64,000 bases of DNA from Stutzerimonas stutzeri KOS6 (GCF_000307775.2 NZ_KK020676.1:1710576-1774575); one strand, 5' to 3'; shown: positions 23,308-32,863, numbered from the stretch's first letter. Numbers and translations: made by a program. Notes: generated from the letters alone by a model not told the origin.

Positions 23308-24585
23308 TCAGCCCGTTGAGGCACTCAGCGCCTGGGCCAGGTCGGCGAGGATGTCGTCGATGTGCTCGATACCGATGGACAGCCGGATCAGGTCCTGGGA
23401 CACGCCGGCGCGGGCGAGCTCCTCGGCGTTCAACTGGCGGTGCGTGGTGCTCGCCGGGTGGCAGGCCAGCGACTTGGCGTCACCGATGTTGACCAGACGC
23501 ACCACCAGCTTGAGTGCATCGATGAAGCGCGCGCCGGCCTCCATGCCGCCTTCGATACCGAAGCAGAGAATCGCCGCCGGCGTGCCGCCCATGTAGCGGC
23601 GCGCCAGTTCGTGCTCGGGATGGTCCGCCAGGCCGGCGTATTGCACCCAGGCCACCTGCGGATGAGCCTGCAGATATTCGGCGACCTTGAGCGCGTTTTC
23701 GCAGTGCCGCTCCATGCGCAGCGCCAGGGTTTCCAGCCCCTGCAGGATCAGGAACGAATTGAACGGCGAAATCGCCGCGCCCATGTTGCGCAGCGGCACC
23801 ACCCGGCAGCGGCCGATGAAGGCCGCGGGGCCGAATGCCTCGGTATAGGTGACGCCGTGGTAGGACACGTCGGGCGTGTTGAGCAGGGCGAAGCGCTCCT
23901 TGTGCTGCGCCCAGGGAAACTTGCCGGAGTCGACCACGATACCGCCGATGCTGGTGCCGTGGCCGCCCATGTACTTGGTCAGCGAATGCACGACGATGTC
24001 GGCGCCATGCTCGAACGGCCGGCAGAGTATCGGCGTGGCGACGGTGTTGTCGACGATCAGCGGTACGCCGTGGCGATGTGCCGCTTCGGCCAGCGCGGCA
24101 AGGTCGATGATATTGCCGGCGGGGTTGCCGATGGACTCGCAGAACACCGCCTTGGTGCGGTCGTCGATCAGCGCCTCGAGTGCGGCGATGTCGTCGTGGG
24201 CGGCGAAGCGCACTTCGATGCCCTGGCGCGGCAGGGTATGGGCGAACAGGTTGTAGGTGCCGCCGTAGAGCTTGGCTACCGAGACGATGTTGTCGCCGAC
24301 TTCGGCGATGGTCTGGATGGCATAGGTGATCGCTGCCATGCCGGATGCCACCGCCAGTGCCGCCACGCCGCCTTCCAGTGCGGCGACGCGCTGTTCGAGC
24401 ACGTCGGTGGTGGGGTTCATGATGCGGGTATAGATATTGCCCGGCACCTTCAGGTCGAACAGGTCGGCACCATGCTGGGTGTCATCGAAAGCGTAGGACG
24501 TGGTCTGGTAGATCGGCACCGCCACGGCCCGGGTGGTCGGGTCCGGGCTGTAGCCGGCATGGATGGCGAGGGTTTCCAGTTTCAT
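23308..24585 (-). CDS. metY: O-acetylhomoserine sulfhydrylase (MetY)
   Basis: PLP enzyme that makes homocysteine from O-acetylhomoserine and sulfide, direct sulfhydrylation for methionine synthesis. The 425-residue protein has the PLP lysine in VHSLTKYMGGHGTSIGG and the family N terminus MKLETLAIHAGYSPDPTTRA. I start at that Met (24585) rather than an upstream in-frame ATG at 24669, because the family begins there. The same gene flanks this region in other Pseudomonas (recalled as PA5025). Confidence 0.93.
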   Translation of the reverse strand: MKLETLAIHAGYSPDPTTRAVAVPIYQTTSYAFDDTQHGADLFDLKVPGNIYTRIMNPTTDVLEQRVAALEGGVAALAVASGMAAITYAIQTIAEVGDNIVSVAKLYGGTYNLFAHTLPRQGIEVRFAAHDDIAALEALIDDRTKAVFCESIGNPAGNIIDLAALAEAAHRHGVPLIVDNTVATPILCRPFEHGADIVVHSLTKYMGGHGTSIGGIVVDSGKFPWAQHKERFALLNTPDVSYHGVTYTEAFGPAAFIGRCRVVPLRNMGAAISPFNSFLILQGLETLALRMERHCENALKVAEYLQAHPQVAWVQYAGLADHPEHELARRYMGGTPAAILCFGIEGGMEAGARFIDALKLVVRLVNIGDAKSLACHPASTTHRQLNAEELARAGVSQDLIRLSIGIEHIDDILADLAQALSASTG

Positions 24586-24675
24586 GGCGCGCGCTCCTGA
24601 TTCTTGTTCGTCGGGCGAGGGTCCGAGAGCATGAAACTGAACGCCTGGCCGGTCAATGATCCAGGGCAAGCCTGG

Positions 24676-26466
24676 TCAAAGCGGCGTGAGCGGCCAGAAA
24701 AGCGGAATCACCAGTGTCGCCACGACCCAAAGCAGCAGGTTCAGCGGAATGCCGACCTTGAGGAAATCGGTGAACCGATAGCCGCCGGCGTTATAGACGA
24801 AGGTGTTGGTCTGGTAGCCGATCGGCGTGGCGAAGCTGGCACTGGCCGCGAACATCACCGCGACCACGAACGCCCGCGGATCGACACCCAGGTGCTGGGC
24901 CAGGCCAATGGCGATCGGGGTGATCAGCACGGCCACCGCGTTGTTCGACAGCATCTCGGTGAGCATCGAGGTCAGCAGGTAGATGAACGAGAGCATGAAC
25001 AGCGGCCCCGCCCAGGGCGTCAGCGTAGCCACGTTCTGTACGATCAGTTGCACCAGGCCGACCTTGTCCATGGCGATGCTGACCGCCAGCATGCCGAAAA
25101 TCAGGCTGAGGATCTTCCAGTCGACTGCCTTGTAGGCATCCTCGACATCCAGGCAACGGGTCGCCAGCACCGCGGCAGCGCCGATGATCGCCAGCCCCTC
25201 GATCGGCATCACGCCGAACGCCGCCAGCAACATCACGGCCAGCGTCGCGATGATCGCGATCGGTGCCTTGTCACGGCGGAAGGCGCGCTCCTGCACCGCG
25301 TTGAGGCTGATCAGCTCGCCGTTGTCGGCGAAACGCTTGATCTGTGCCGGCGTGCCCTCGACCAGCATGACGTCGCCGAACTGCAACTGGAAGTCGTCGA
25401 AATTGCCCTGGATATTCTCGTCCTGCCGGTGCACGGCCAGCACGCTGATGCCGTAGCGCGCGGACAGGTCCAGATCGCGCATCGGCCGGTGACTGTAGCG
25501 CGAGCCGCGGCCGACGATCGCCTCGGCCAGGATCACATCCTCGCTGCTGATGGTTTCGAAGGCATCGCCTCGGTTGAAGGTCAGGTGGCCGCTCTCGCGC
25601 AGCTCCACCACGTCCTTGACCTGGCCGTGGATCATCAGCAGGTCGCCGGCATGCAGGCTGAAGTCGTGCTCGGGGCGGCTGAACAGCTGGGTGTCCCGGT
25701 TCACCTGCAGCACCTGCAGGCCACTGCCGCCGTTCAGGTTGGCCTCGGCGATGGTCTTGCCGATCACCGGCGAGTTCAGCGGCACGCGCAGCTCGGTCAT
25801 GAAGGTGCGATCCAGGCGCGGCCCGAGCAGCTTGGACAGTGTGTCGCGCTCCGGCAGCAGATGCTTGCCGACGGTCAGCAGATAGATCATCCCGGCAGCC
25901 GCCAGGATCAGCCCGGCCGCGGTGATCTCGAACATGCCGAAGGGGGCGAGACCGGCCTTGCGGGCCACGCCATCCACGAGAATGTTGGTCGAGGTGCCGA
26001 TCATCGTCAGCGTGCCGCCGAGAATCGTGGCGTAGGATAGGGGAATCAGCAGCTTCGACGGGGTGGTCCCGGCACGCTTCGCCAGGGAAATGGCGACCGG
26101 CGTAAGGATCGCCACCACTGGCGTGTTGTTCAGGCAGGCGGAGATCACCAGCGCGGTGATGGTCAGGCCCGCCAGCACCCGCGTAGGGCTGGTGCCGACC
26201 AGATTGCCGAGCCAGTTGCCCAGTGCATCGATACAGCCGGTGCGCTCCAGTGCCGCCGAAATGATGAACATGCAGGCGATGGTGACCGGGGCGGAATTGG
26301 ACAGCACGCCCAGCACTTCACCAGGCGTCAGCAATTGCGTCGCCAGCAACACCGCCACGGCAATCGCCACGACGATATCGGGGCTCCAGCTTTCCCTCAC
26401 GAATGCCACCAGCACCCAGATCAGCAAGGCGCAGACGAACAACAGCGGCAGCGATTCTGGAAGCAT
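24676..26466 (-). CDS. SLC13/DASS-type permease with two TrkA-C (RCK_C) domains
   Basis: A 596-residue inner-membrane anion transporter. Membrane segments occupy about residues 1-200 and 400-596 and contain the conserved CLNNTPVVAILTPVAI and MIGTSTNILVDG loops, with repeats NNAVAVLITPIAIGLAQ and IGYQTNTFVYNAGG in the second half. Between them are two soluble TrkA-C-like domains (about 205-390). This architecture is common for putative sulfate or dicarboxylate permeases. AAGGA lies just before the ATG. It neighbours metY, so sulfate or another sulfur anion is one possible substrate, but that is inference. Confidence 0.88.
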   Translation of the reverse strand: MLPESLPLLFVCALLIWVLVAFVRESWSPDIVVAIAVAVLLATQLLTPGEVLGVLSNSAPVTIACMFIISAALERTGCIDALGNWLGNLVGTSPTRVLAGLTITALVISACLNNTPVVAILTPVAISLAKRAGTTPSKLLIPLSYATILGGTLTMIGTSTNILVDGVARKAGLAPFGMFEITAAGLILAAAGMIYLLTVGKHLLPERDTLSKLLGPRLDRTFMTELRVPLNSPVIGKTIAEANLNGGSGLQVLQVNRDTQLFSRPEHDFSLHAGDLLMIHGQVKDVVELRESGHLTFNRGDAFETISSEDVILAEAIVGRGSRYSHRPMRDLDLSARYGISVLAVHRQDENIQGNFDDFQLQFGDVMLVEGTPAQIKRFADNGELISLNAVQERAFRRDKAPIAIIATLAVMLLAAFGVMPIEGLAIIGAAAVLATRCLDVEDAYKAVDWKILSLIFGMLAVSIAMDKVGLVQLIVQNVATLTPWAGPLFMLSFIYLLTSMLTEMLSNNAVAVLITPIAIGLAQHLGVDPRAFVVAVMFAASASFATPIGYQTNTFVYNAGGYRFTDFLKVGIPLNLLLWVVATLVIPLFWPLTPL

Positions 26467-26931
26467 GGACGTCCTTAAGGGTGGCGGCTATGGCGAGTCG
26501 AAACAGCGGCTCCGCGGCGCACGATAGAGAGGTCGGCTTAGAGAGTCCAGAAACCTTTCCTGATGTTTATATTCCTTATAGTTATTAGCGGCGAGGGCCC
26601 TGGCCGGCTTCTGCAGCGCAGCGGCTTGAGGCTGCTGGCCGTTGTTTGGCGGTGACAAAGAGGTGAGCCTGGACTGGCCGCGGATTGCCGTCAGCACGGC
26701 GCTCGATCCGCTACCTAAGGCGGCGAGGTGCGGCAGGACGTTGCGTGCCTGGCGGACTTCATGTGGCGGAACCAGCGAACGGCGACGTCTTGTCCCGTTG
26801 CGGGATGGCTATTCAGGGCCTGCTGAGGTTCGGCGTTCCGTGGTCCGCCAGCCGCTGCCGAAAATCGAAGCCGTCGTTGGCTTCATTGCGGCGCGGCTGG
26901 CCACCCGCCCAGGCTGAGACAGGCTCGTCTG
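26467..26931. other. Non-coding gap between the permease and the acyl-CoA dehydrogenase
   Basis: These 465 bases have no credible gene. An AT-rich patch at about 26550-26590 (with TATAAA on the minus strand) could hold the promoter of the permease gene. The rest is high-GC with short frames but no ribosome sites or recognisable protein. It marks the change from core genes to the catabolic cluster. Confidence 0.5.
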
Positions 26932-28086
26932 TCAGCGCTGTGCTTCGCGGATCATGTTGCGGGCGATGATGACCTGCTGGATCTGGGTCGTGCCCTCGTA
27001 CAGGCGGAACAGCCGCACGTCGCGATAGAAGCGCTCGATGGCATATTCGCTGACATAGCCGGCGCCGCCGTGGATCTGCACGCCTCGGTCGGCCACGCGA
27101 CCGCACATCTCGGTGGCGAACATCTTGGCGCAGGAGGCTTCGGTGCTCACGTTCAGGCCTTCGTCGCGCTTGCGCGCGGCGTCCAGCACCATGCAGCGGG
27201 CGGCATAGATCTCGGCCTTGCTGTCGGCCAGCATGCCCTGGATCAGCTGGAACTCGGCGATGGGCTGGCCGAACTGCTTGCGTTCGATGGCGTACTGCAG
27301 CGAGTCGGCGAGCATGCGTTCGGCGGCGCCGACGGAGAGCGCGGCTATATGCAGGCGGCCTTTGTCGAGCACCTTCATGGCGGTCTTGAAGCCGACGCCT
27401 TCCTTGCCGCCGATCAGGTTCCCGGCCGGTACGCGGACGTTCTCGAAAATCACGTCGGCGGTGTGGGCACCTTTCTGGCCCATCTTGTGGTCGCGCTTGC
27501 CGACGGTGACACCAGGCGTGTCGGCCTCGACGATGAACGAGCTGATGCCACCGGCGCCCTTGATTTCACGGCTGGTTCGAGCCATCACGGTGAAGATGCC
27601 GGCTTGCGGTGCGTTGGTGATGAAACGCTTGGTGCCGTTGATGACGTAGAACTCACCGTCGCGCACGGCAGTGGTCTTCAGGGAGGCGGCATCGGAGCCG
27701 GAGTCCGGCTCGGTCAGGCAGAAAGAGCTGAGGAACTCGCCGGCTGCCAGTTTGGGCAGGTACCTGGCCTTCTGCTCCTCGGTGCCGTCGAGCAGGATGC
27801 CGATGGAGCCAATGCCGTTGTTGGTGCCGATATAGGAGCGGAACGCCGGGGACGTGCGACCCAGTTCGAAAGCGATGTTCACTTCCTCTTCCATGGTCAC
27901 GCCCAGGCCGCCGAATTCCTCCGGAATGGTCAGGCCGAACAGGCCCATTTCCTTCATCTGCTCGACGATGTCCGCCGGCATCGAGTCGGTTTCGGCGACC
28001 TCGTTTTCGCGCGGGATCAGCGCTTCGTTGACGAACTGGCGGATGGAATCCAGCAGGATTTGCAGCGTTTCCGGATCGCGGATCAT
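26932..28086 (-). CDS. Acyl-CoA dehydrogenase (dicarboxylyl-CoA type suspected)
   Basis: FAD enzyme that puts the alpha-beta double bond into an acyl-CoA and hands electrons to ETF. The 384-residue protein contains the signatures CLTEPDSGSDAASLKTTA (about residue 125), the FAD-binding QIHGGAGYVSEYAIERFYRD and the catalytic glutamate in LYEGTTQIQQ near residue 365. It is remembered as close to Acinetobacter DcaA (adipyl-CoA dehydrogenase), which was not checked. It lies 64 bases downstream of the IclR gene on the same strand, and ETF genes are in the same cluster. Confidence 0.9.
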   Translation of the reverse strand: MIRDPETLQILLDSIRQFVNEALIPRENEVAETDSMPADIVEQMKEMGLFGLTIPEEFGGLGVTMEEEVNIAFELGRTSPAFRSYIGTNNGIGSIGILLDGTEEQKARYLPKLAAGEFLSSFCLTEPDSGSDAASLKTTAVRDGEFYVINGTKRFITNAPQAGIFTVMARTSREIKGAGGISSFIVEADTPGVTVGKRDHKMGQKGAHTADVIFENVRVPAGNLIGGKEGVGFKTAMKVLDKGRLHIAALSVGAAERMLADSLQYAIERKQFGQPIAEFQLIQGMLADSKAEIYAARCMVLDAARKRDEGLNVSTEASCAKMFATEMCGRVADRGVQIHGGAGYVSEYAIERFYRDVRLFRLYEGTTQIQQVIIARNMIREAQR

Positions 28087-28150
28087 GTGTGCTCCTCGGG
28101 GGTCCGATGGTCGGACGCGTCATGTCGTCGAGGCGCGACCCGCATCTCCA

Positions 28151-28999
28151 TCAGCGGGTGCTGGCCTCGATGTTGCTAACCATGTGGACCAGTCGCGGTC
28201 CGATGTCCTCTTCCAGCTTTTCGCGCGAGAGCTGGAAACTCGGGCCGCCGCAGTTGAAAACCAGCAGCCCGTGCTGCGCATGCACCATGGGCACGGCAAC
28301 CGCATTCACATCCCGGTGCCATTCGCCGATCGACAGGCAATAGCCATAGTCGGCGTAGTCCCGGAAGGCCTTTTCCAGGCTCTTGCGGATCTTTGGCCAG
28401 TCCTCCGCATGCCGGGTCCGGATGTGGTCCAGCAGAAAATCGCATTCGCTTTCCGGCAGGCCGGCCAGGCATGCACGTCCCGCCGAGCTCAGATGCAGGG
28501 GCAGATGGGTACCCACCTGGCGCCGCATCGTGAGGTTGCCCTGACCGTGCACGACGTCCAGGTAAACCATCTGTAGCCGGTCCCGAGCCGCCATCGCCAC
28601 CGCCGCATTGGCGTGGTTGGCCAACTGTTCCATCAGCGGATGCGCCACAGCCCGAATCGACAGGTTGGAGAGCATCCCGTAGCCGAACGACATCACACCG
28701 ACGTCCAGCTGGTATTTGCCCTGGGGCAACTGCTTCAGATAGCCCAGGCGCGTCAGCGTGTAAGTCAGCCGGCTGACGGTCGGCCGCGGCAGGTTGGCCT
28801 TGCGGGCCAGCTCCTGATTGCTCAGCACGCTTTCACGCGGGCTGAAGCAGCGCAGCAACTCCAGGCCCCGGGCTAGAGCGGTGACGAACTGGCGGTCCTT
28901 TTCCTCCTCATCGAGGGTCGACATCGGATCGATCAGTACCCGTTCGATCTCCGAAGCTGCGTCCTTGTCCGGGGACCGATCCTTGATCTTGCGTTGCAT
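28151..28999 (-). CDS. IclR-family transcriptional regulator
   Basis: A 282-residue regulator with a polar N-terminal extension (about 38 residues), an HTH_IclR domain (ALARGLELLRCFSP ... NLPRPTVSRLTYTLTRLGYL, about 40-105) and an IclR effector domain (AGRACLAGLPESE, EWHRDVNAVAVP). PcaR/PobR-type members control aromatic and beta-ketoadipate catabolism. It is divergent from the enoyl-CoA hydratase gene and lies upstream of the acyl-CoA dehydrogenase. Two palindromes in the divergent region are its likely sites. Confidence 0.9.
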   Translation of the reverse strand: MQRKIKDRSPDKDAASEIERVLIDPMSTLDEEEKDRQFVTALARGLELLRCFSPRESVLSNQELARKANLPRPTVSRLTYTLTRLGYLKQLPQGKYQLDVGVMSFGYGMLSNLSIRAVAHPLMEQLANHANAAVAMAARDRLQMVYLDVVHGQGNLTMRRQVGTHLPLHLSSAGRACLAGLPESECDFLLDHIRTRHAEDWPKIRKSLEKAFRDYADYGYCLSIGEWHRDVNAVAVPMVHAQHGLLVFNCGGPSFQLSREKLEEDIGPRLVHMVSNIEASTR

Positions 29000-29041
29000 G
29001 GTAGAGCCTCCATTTTCATAAAATCAAGTTTTCGAAATTGT

Positions 29042-29060
29042 ATTCCGCATAGCGGACATT
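29042..29060. promoter_or_regulatory. Predicted IclR operator, copy 1 (proximal to the iclR gene)
   Basis: Sequence attccgcatagcggacatt, with core palindrome TCCGC-ATA-GCGGA at 29044-29056. It lies about 45 bases upstream of the IclR start, where binding would give autoregulation. It matches copy 2 at 18 of 19 positions. Confidence 0.7.
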
Positions 29061-29204
29061 TGGCAACTGCGACATACGGAAAGTTTTTTGTCTCTCAAAA
29101 GCCCGTGTAATGGGCTTTTGCTGAGGATAACGACGTATCGACAAGAAGTGACATTTACAAAAAACGAAGTTGGAACCTATTATTCGGTCAAAGTGTGGAA
29201 TGGC

Positions 29205-29223
29205 ATTTCGCATAGCGGACATT
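29205..29223. promoter_or_regulatory. Predicted IclR operator, copy 2 (proximal to the catabolic operon)
   Basis: Sequence atttcgcatagcggacatt, core 29207-29219. It ends 25 bases before the ATG of the enoyl-CoA hydratase gene, so it would overlap or sit just downstream of the operon promoter. Same orientation as copy 1, centres 163 bases apart. Confidence 0.7.
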
Positions 29224-29248
29224 GCTGCATGATCAAACCGGAGCCGAA

Positions 29249-30034
29249 ATGAGTCAACCAATCGATCCAGTCGTGCTGCTGGAGTACCCGGCCGACGGTG
29301 TCGCCCTCGTGCGTATCAACCGCCCCGACGCCAAGAACGCGCTCAATGCGGCCGTTCGCCATCAGCTGGCCGAGCACTTCCGCGCGCTGGCCCGGCGCGA
29401 CGACATCCGCGCCGTCGTGCTTACCGGGGGTGAGCAGTTCTTCGTGGCGGGGGCGGACATCAGGGAATTCGCCAGCGCCTCGCCGATCGAGATGTATGGC
29501 CGTCACACCGAGCTGCTATGGGAGCCGATTGCCCGCTGCCCGAAGCCGGTCATCGCCGCCGTCAACGGCTTCGCCCTGGGCGGCGGCTGCGAACTGGCGA
29601 TGCACTGCGACATCATCGTGGCCGGCGAGTCGGCCCGCTTCGCCCAGCCGGAAGTCAAGCTCGGCCTGATGCCGGGCGCCGGCGGTACCCAGCGCCTGAT
29701 TCGCGCGGTCGGCAAGTTCCAGGCCATGCGCATCGCCTTGACCGGCTGCATGGTCAAGGCGCCCGAGGCATTGACCATTGGCATGGTCAGCGAAGTGGTG
29801 CCGGACGACCAGACCCTCGGGCGCGCCCTGGCCCTGGCCAGCGAAATCGCCGCGCTGCCGCCGCTGGCGGTGCAACAGATCAAGGAAGTGATGCTGGCCG
29901 GCGCCGATCTGCCGCTGGACAGCGCACTGACCTTGGAGCGCAAGGCGTTCCAGCTGCTGTTCGATTCCGCCGATCAGAAGGAAGGCGCCGCCGCCTTCTT
30001 CGAGAAGCGCAAACCCACCTACCGCGGAGAATAG
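29249..30034 (+). CDS. Enoyl-CoA hydratase/isomerase family protein
   Basis: Adds water across the enoyl-CoA double bond. The 261-residue crotonase has the oxyanion-hole segments VAGADIREFA (about residue 70) and ALGGGCELAMHCD (about 110), the CoA-binding ALNAA region, and the catalytic glutamates in CELAMHCD and PEVKLGLMPGAGGTQRL. The start MSQPIDPV at 29249 is chosen over an ATG at 29222, which would overlap the operator. First gene of the plus-strand operon; the 3-hydroxyacyl-CoA dehydrogenase starts 3 bases after its stop. Confidence 0.92.
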   Translation: MSQPIDPVVLLEYPADGVALVRINRPDAKNALNAAVRHQLAEHFRALARRDDIRAVVLTGGEQFFVAGADIREFASASPIEMYGRHTELLWEPIARCPKPVIAAVNGFALGGGCELAMHCDIIVAGESARFAQPEVKLGLMPGAGGTQRLIRAVGKFQAMRIALTGCMVKAPEALTIGMVSEVVPDDQTLGRALALASEIAALPPLAVQQIKEVMLAGADLPLDSALTLERKAFQLLFDSADQKEGAAAFFEKRKPTYRGE

Positions 30035-30036
30035 GC

Positions 30037-31566
30037 ATGGCTCGCTCGATCAACATCATGGGGCTGGTCGGCACCGGCGTAATGGGCGCCGGTATCGCCC
30101 AGATCGCGGCACAGGCTGGCGTGCAGGTGCGTCTGTACGATGCCCGCGAAGGCGCGGCCAGGGACGCTCGCGACAACCTCGGCGCAACCCTCGGCAAGCT
30201 GGTTGCCAAGGGCAAGATCGCCCAGGACGCCGCCGACGCCGCCCTGGCGCTGCTCAAGCCGGTCGCCACCATCGAAGAGCTTTCGGGATGCGACATGGTG
30301 GTGGAAGCCATCGTCGAGAATCTGGATGCCAAGCGTGGCCTGCTGACCCAGCTGGAAGGCATCGTCGACGCCGAGTGCATCCTGGCGACCAACACCTCGT
30401 CGCTGTCGGTGAGCGCCATCGCCACCGCCTGCCGGTATCCGCAGCGGGTCGCCGGCTTTCACTTCTTCAACCCCGTTCCGTTGATGAGGGTGGTGGAAGT
30501 CATCGACGGCATCGCCACCGATCCGGCCGTCAGCGATGCCCTGCTGGAGCTGGCCCGGCGCATGGGGCACACCGGTGTGCGCGCCAAGGACACTCCCGGT
30601 TTCATCGTCAACCACGCCGGCCGTGCCTACGGCACCGAAGCCCTGAAGATCCTCGGCGAGGGTGTCGCCCAGCAAGGCGAGGTGGACCGCATCCTGCGTG
30701 AGGGCGCCGGTTTCCGCATGGGCCCGCTGGAGCTGTTCGACCTCACCGCGCTGGACGTTTCCCATCCGGTGATGGAATCCATCTTCAACCAGTTCTACCA
30801 CGACCCGCGCTACACGCCGTCGCCGCTGACCCGCCAGATGCTGGTGGCCGGTCGCGTGGGCCGCAAGGTGGGGCAGGGCTTCTACCGCTATCAGAACGGC
30901 CAGATGGTCGATGCGCCGCAACCGCAACCGGTGCCGAGCATCGAGCAGTTGCCGCCGGTGTGGGTCGCCACCGAAAACGCGAACGACCGGCAGAAGCTGG
31001 TCGAGCTGCTCGACCAGCTGGGTGCGCAGGTGGAGACGGGTGAGCGTCCCTCCGATCAGGCGCTGTGCCTGATCGCCCCCTACGGCTATGACGCCACCAC
31101 CGCCGCCGGGCGCTTCGGCGTGGATGCAGCGCGCACCCTGTGCATCGACCTGCTGACCGACCTGTCTCGCCATCGCACGCTGATGATGACCCCGGCCACC
31201 CATCCGGACATGCGCGCTGCCGCCCATGCCCTGTTCGCCCGCGACGGTGTGGGCGTCAGCGTGATCCGCGACAGTGTCGGCTTCGTGGCCCAGCGCGTGC
31301 TGGCCATGGTGGTCAACCTGGCCTGCGACATCGCTCAGCAGCGGATCGCCAGCCCCGAGGACATCGACCAGGCCGTGCGCCTGGGTCTGGGTTACCCGCA
31401 GGGTCCGCTGGCCTGGGGCGACAGCCTCGGTCCACGTCGCCTGCTGACCATACTCGAGCGCATGGTGAGCGTGACCAACGACCCGCGTTATCGCCCGAGC
31501 CCCTGGCTGCGTCGTCGTGCCCAACTGGGGCTGTCGTTGCGCCTGGATGAGCCGTCCGCCGTATAA
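30037..31566 (+). CDS. 3-hydroxyacyl-CoA dehydrogenase, PaaH-like
   Basis: Oxidises the 3-hydroxyacyl-CoA with NAD+. The 509-residue protein has the NAD fold motif GLVGTGVMGAGIAQ at 7-20, the catalytic region GFHFFNPVPLMRVVEVI, and two C-terminal dehydrogenase domains in tandem (VAQRVLAMVVNLACDIAQ in the second). This double C-terminal form resembles PaaH/PaaC 3-hydroxyadipyl-CoA dehydrogenases. The frame stays open to 29518, but the ATG at 30037, just after the hydratase stop with GGAGA upstream, is the real start. Confidence 0.92.
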   Translation: MARSINIMGLVGTGVMGAGIAQIAAQAGVQVRLYDAREGAARDARDNLGATLGKLVAKGKIAQDAADAALALLKPVATIEELSGCDMVVEAIVENLDAKRGLLTQLEGIVDAECILATNTSSLSVSAIATACRYPQRVAGFHFFNPVPLMRVVEVIDGIATDPAVSDALLELARRMGHTGVRAKDTPGFIVNHAGRAYGTEALKILGEGVAQQGEVDRILREGAGFRMGPLELFDLTALDVSHPVMESIFNQFYHDPRYTPSPLTRQMLVAGRVGRKVGQGFYRYQNGQMVDAPQPQPVPSIEQLPPVWVATENANDRQKLVELLDQLGAQVETGERPSDQALCLIAPYGYDATTAAGRFGVDAARTLCIDLLTDLSRHRTLMMTPATHPDMRAAAHALFARDGVGVSVIRDSVGFVAQRVLAMVVNLACDIAQQRIASPEDIDQAVRLGLGYPQGPLAWGDSLGPRRLLTILERMVSVTNDPRYRPSPWLRRRAQLGLSLRLDEPSAV

Positions 31567-31589
31567 CCGCTTTCTATACAGGTATCGTA

Positions 31590-32792
31590 ATGTTGAACGC
31601 CTACATCTACGCAGGTCTGCGTACACCCTTCGGACGCCACGGCGGTGGTCTGGCGCCGGTGCGCCCGGATGACCTGATCGCCGACGTGATCCGCGAGCTG
31701 ATCGCCCGCAGCGGAATCGACGGCGCCGCCGTCGACGACGTGATTCTCGGCAATACCAACCAGGCCGGCGAGGACAGCCGCAACATCGCGCGTCATGCCG
31801 TGCTGCTCTCCGGCCTGCCGGTCAGCGTGCCCGGCCAGACCGTCAACCGCCTGTGCGCCAGCGGCCTGGCCGCGGTGGTCGATGCCGCCCGCGCCGTCAC
31901 CTGCGACGAGGGCGAGCTGTTCGTGGCCGGCGGCGTGGAAAGCATGTCCCGTGCCCCGTTCGTCATGGCCAAGGCGGAAAAGGCCTACAGCCGCGACTTC
32001 ACGATGTATGACAGCACCATCGGCGCGCGCTTCCCGAACCCGAAGCTCATCGAGCAGTTCGGCAACGACAGCATGCCGCAGACCGGCGACAACGTGGCCC
32101 GCGAGTTCGGAATCAGCCGTGAAGCGGCCGACGCCTTCGCCGCCGCGTCGCAAGCCAGGTTCGAGGCCGCCCGCCAGGCCGGTTTCTTCGCCGAGGAAAT
32201 CCTGCCGGTGAGCGTGCCGACCGGGCGCAAGACCCCGCCGAACGTGATCGCCGAGGACGAGCATCCGCGTCCGCAATCCGACATGGCCGCACTGGCCAAA
32301 CTGCGCCCGCTGTTCGAGAACGGCGTGGTCACTGCCGGTAACGCCTCGGGCGTGAACGACGGTGCCGCCGCGCTGCTGATCGGCAGCCAGGCCGCGGGCG
32401 AGAAGCATGGCCTCAAGCCCATGGCGCGCATCCTGTCGGCGGCGGTCGCCGGCGTCGAGCCACGCATCATGGGTGTCGGCCCGGTCCAAGCCATCAACAA
32501 GGCGCTGGCCCGCGCCGGCCTGAGCCTGGCCGACATGGACATCATCGAAATCAACGAAGCCTTCGCCTCCCAGGTGCTGGGTTGCCTGAAGGGCCTGGAC
32601 GTGGCGTTCGACGACCCGCGCGTCAATCCCAACGGTGGCGCCATCGCCGTGGGCCACCCGCTGGGGGCTTCTGGCGCGCGGCTGGCACTGTCCACCGCGC
32701 GTGAGCTGCAGCGCAGCGGCAAGCGCTATGCGGTCATCAGCCTGTGCATCGGTGTCGGCCAGGGCCTGGCCATGGTCATCGAGCGCGTCTGA
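31590..32792 (+). CDS. Acetyl-CoA acyltransferase, 3-oxoadipyl-CoA thiolase (PcaF) type
   Basis: Cleaves a 3-oxoacyl-CoA with CoA. The 400-residue thiolase has the acylated cysteine Cys89 in NRLCASGL, the His in NPNGGAIAVGHPLGASGARL and the second Cys386 in SLCIGVGQG. Segments such as LGNTNQAGEDSRNIARHA and AGGVESMSRAPFVMAKAE closely resemble PcaF/PaaJ 3-oxoadipyl-CoA thiolases as I remember them. That would give succinyl-CoA plus acetyl-CoA and is the best clue that the pathway handles a C6 dicarboxylate. Third gene of the operon. Confidence 0.92.
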   Translation: MLNAYIYAGLRTPFGRHGGGLAPVRPDDLIADVIRELIARSGIDGAAVDDVILGNTNQAGEDSRNIARHAVLLSGLPVSVPGQTVNRLCASGLAAVVDAARAVTCDEGELFVAGGVESMSRAPFVMAKAEKAYSRDFTMYDSTIGARFPNPKLIEQFGNDSMPQTGDNVAREFGISREAADAFAAASQARFEAARQAGFFAEEILPVSVPTGRKTPPNVIAEDEHPRPQSDMAALAKLRPLFENGVVTAGNASGVNDGAAALLIGSQAAGEKHGLKPMARILSAAVAGVEPRIMGVGPVQAINKALARAGLSLADMDIIEINEAFASQVLGCLKGLDVAFDDPRVNPNGGAIAVGHPLGASGARLALSTARELQRSGKRYAVISLCIGVGQGLAMVIERV

Positions 32793-32819
32793 GCAAAAGG
32801 CCTTTGGCCATGTGAACCA

Positions 32820-32843
32820 GGCCGGCGGAGTTCTGCGCCGGCC
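32820..32843 (+). other. Intercistronic hairpin between the thiolase and CoA-transferase genes
   Basis: Perfect 8-bp arms GGCCGGCG (32820-32827) and CGCCGGCC (32836-32843) close an 8-base loop in the 71-base gap. There is no U-run, so it is more likely an mRNA stability or processing element than a terminator. Confidence 0.5.
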
Positions 32844-32863
32844 GCGTTAGAAAGGTAAGAGAC

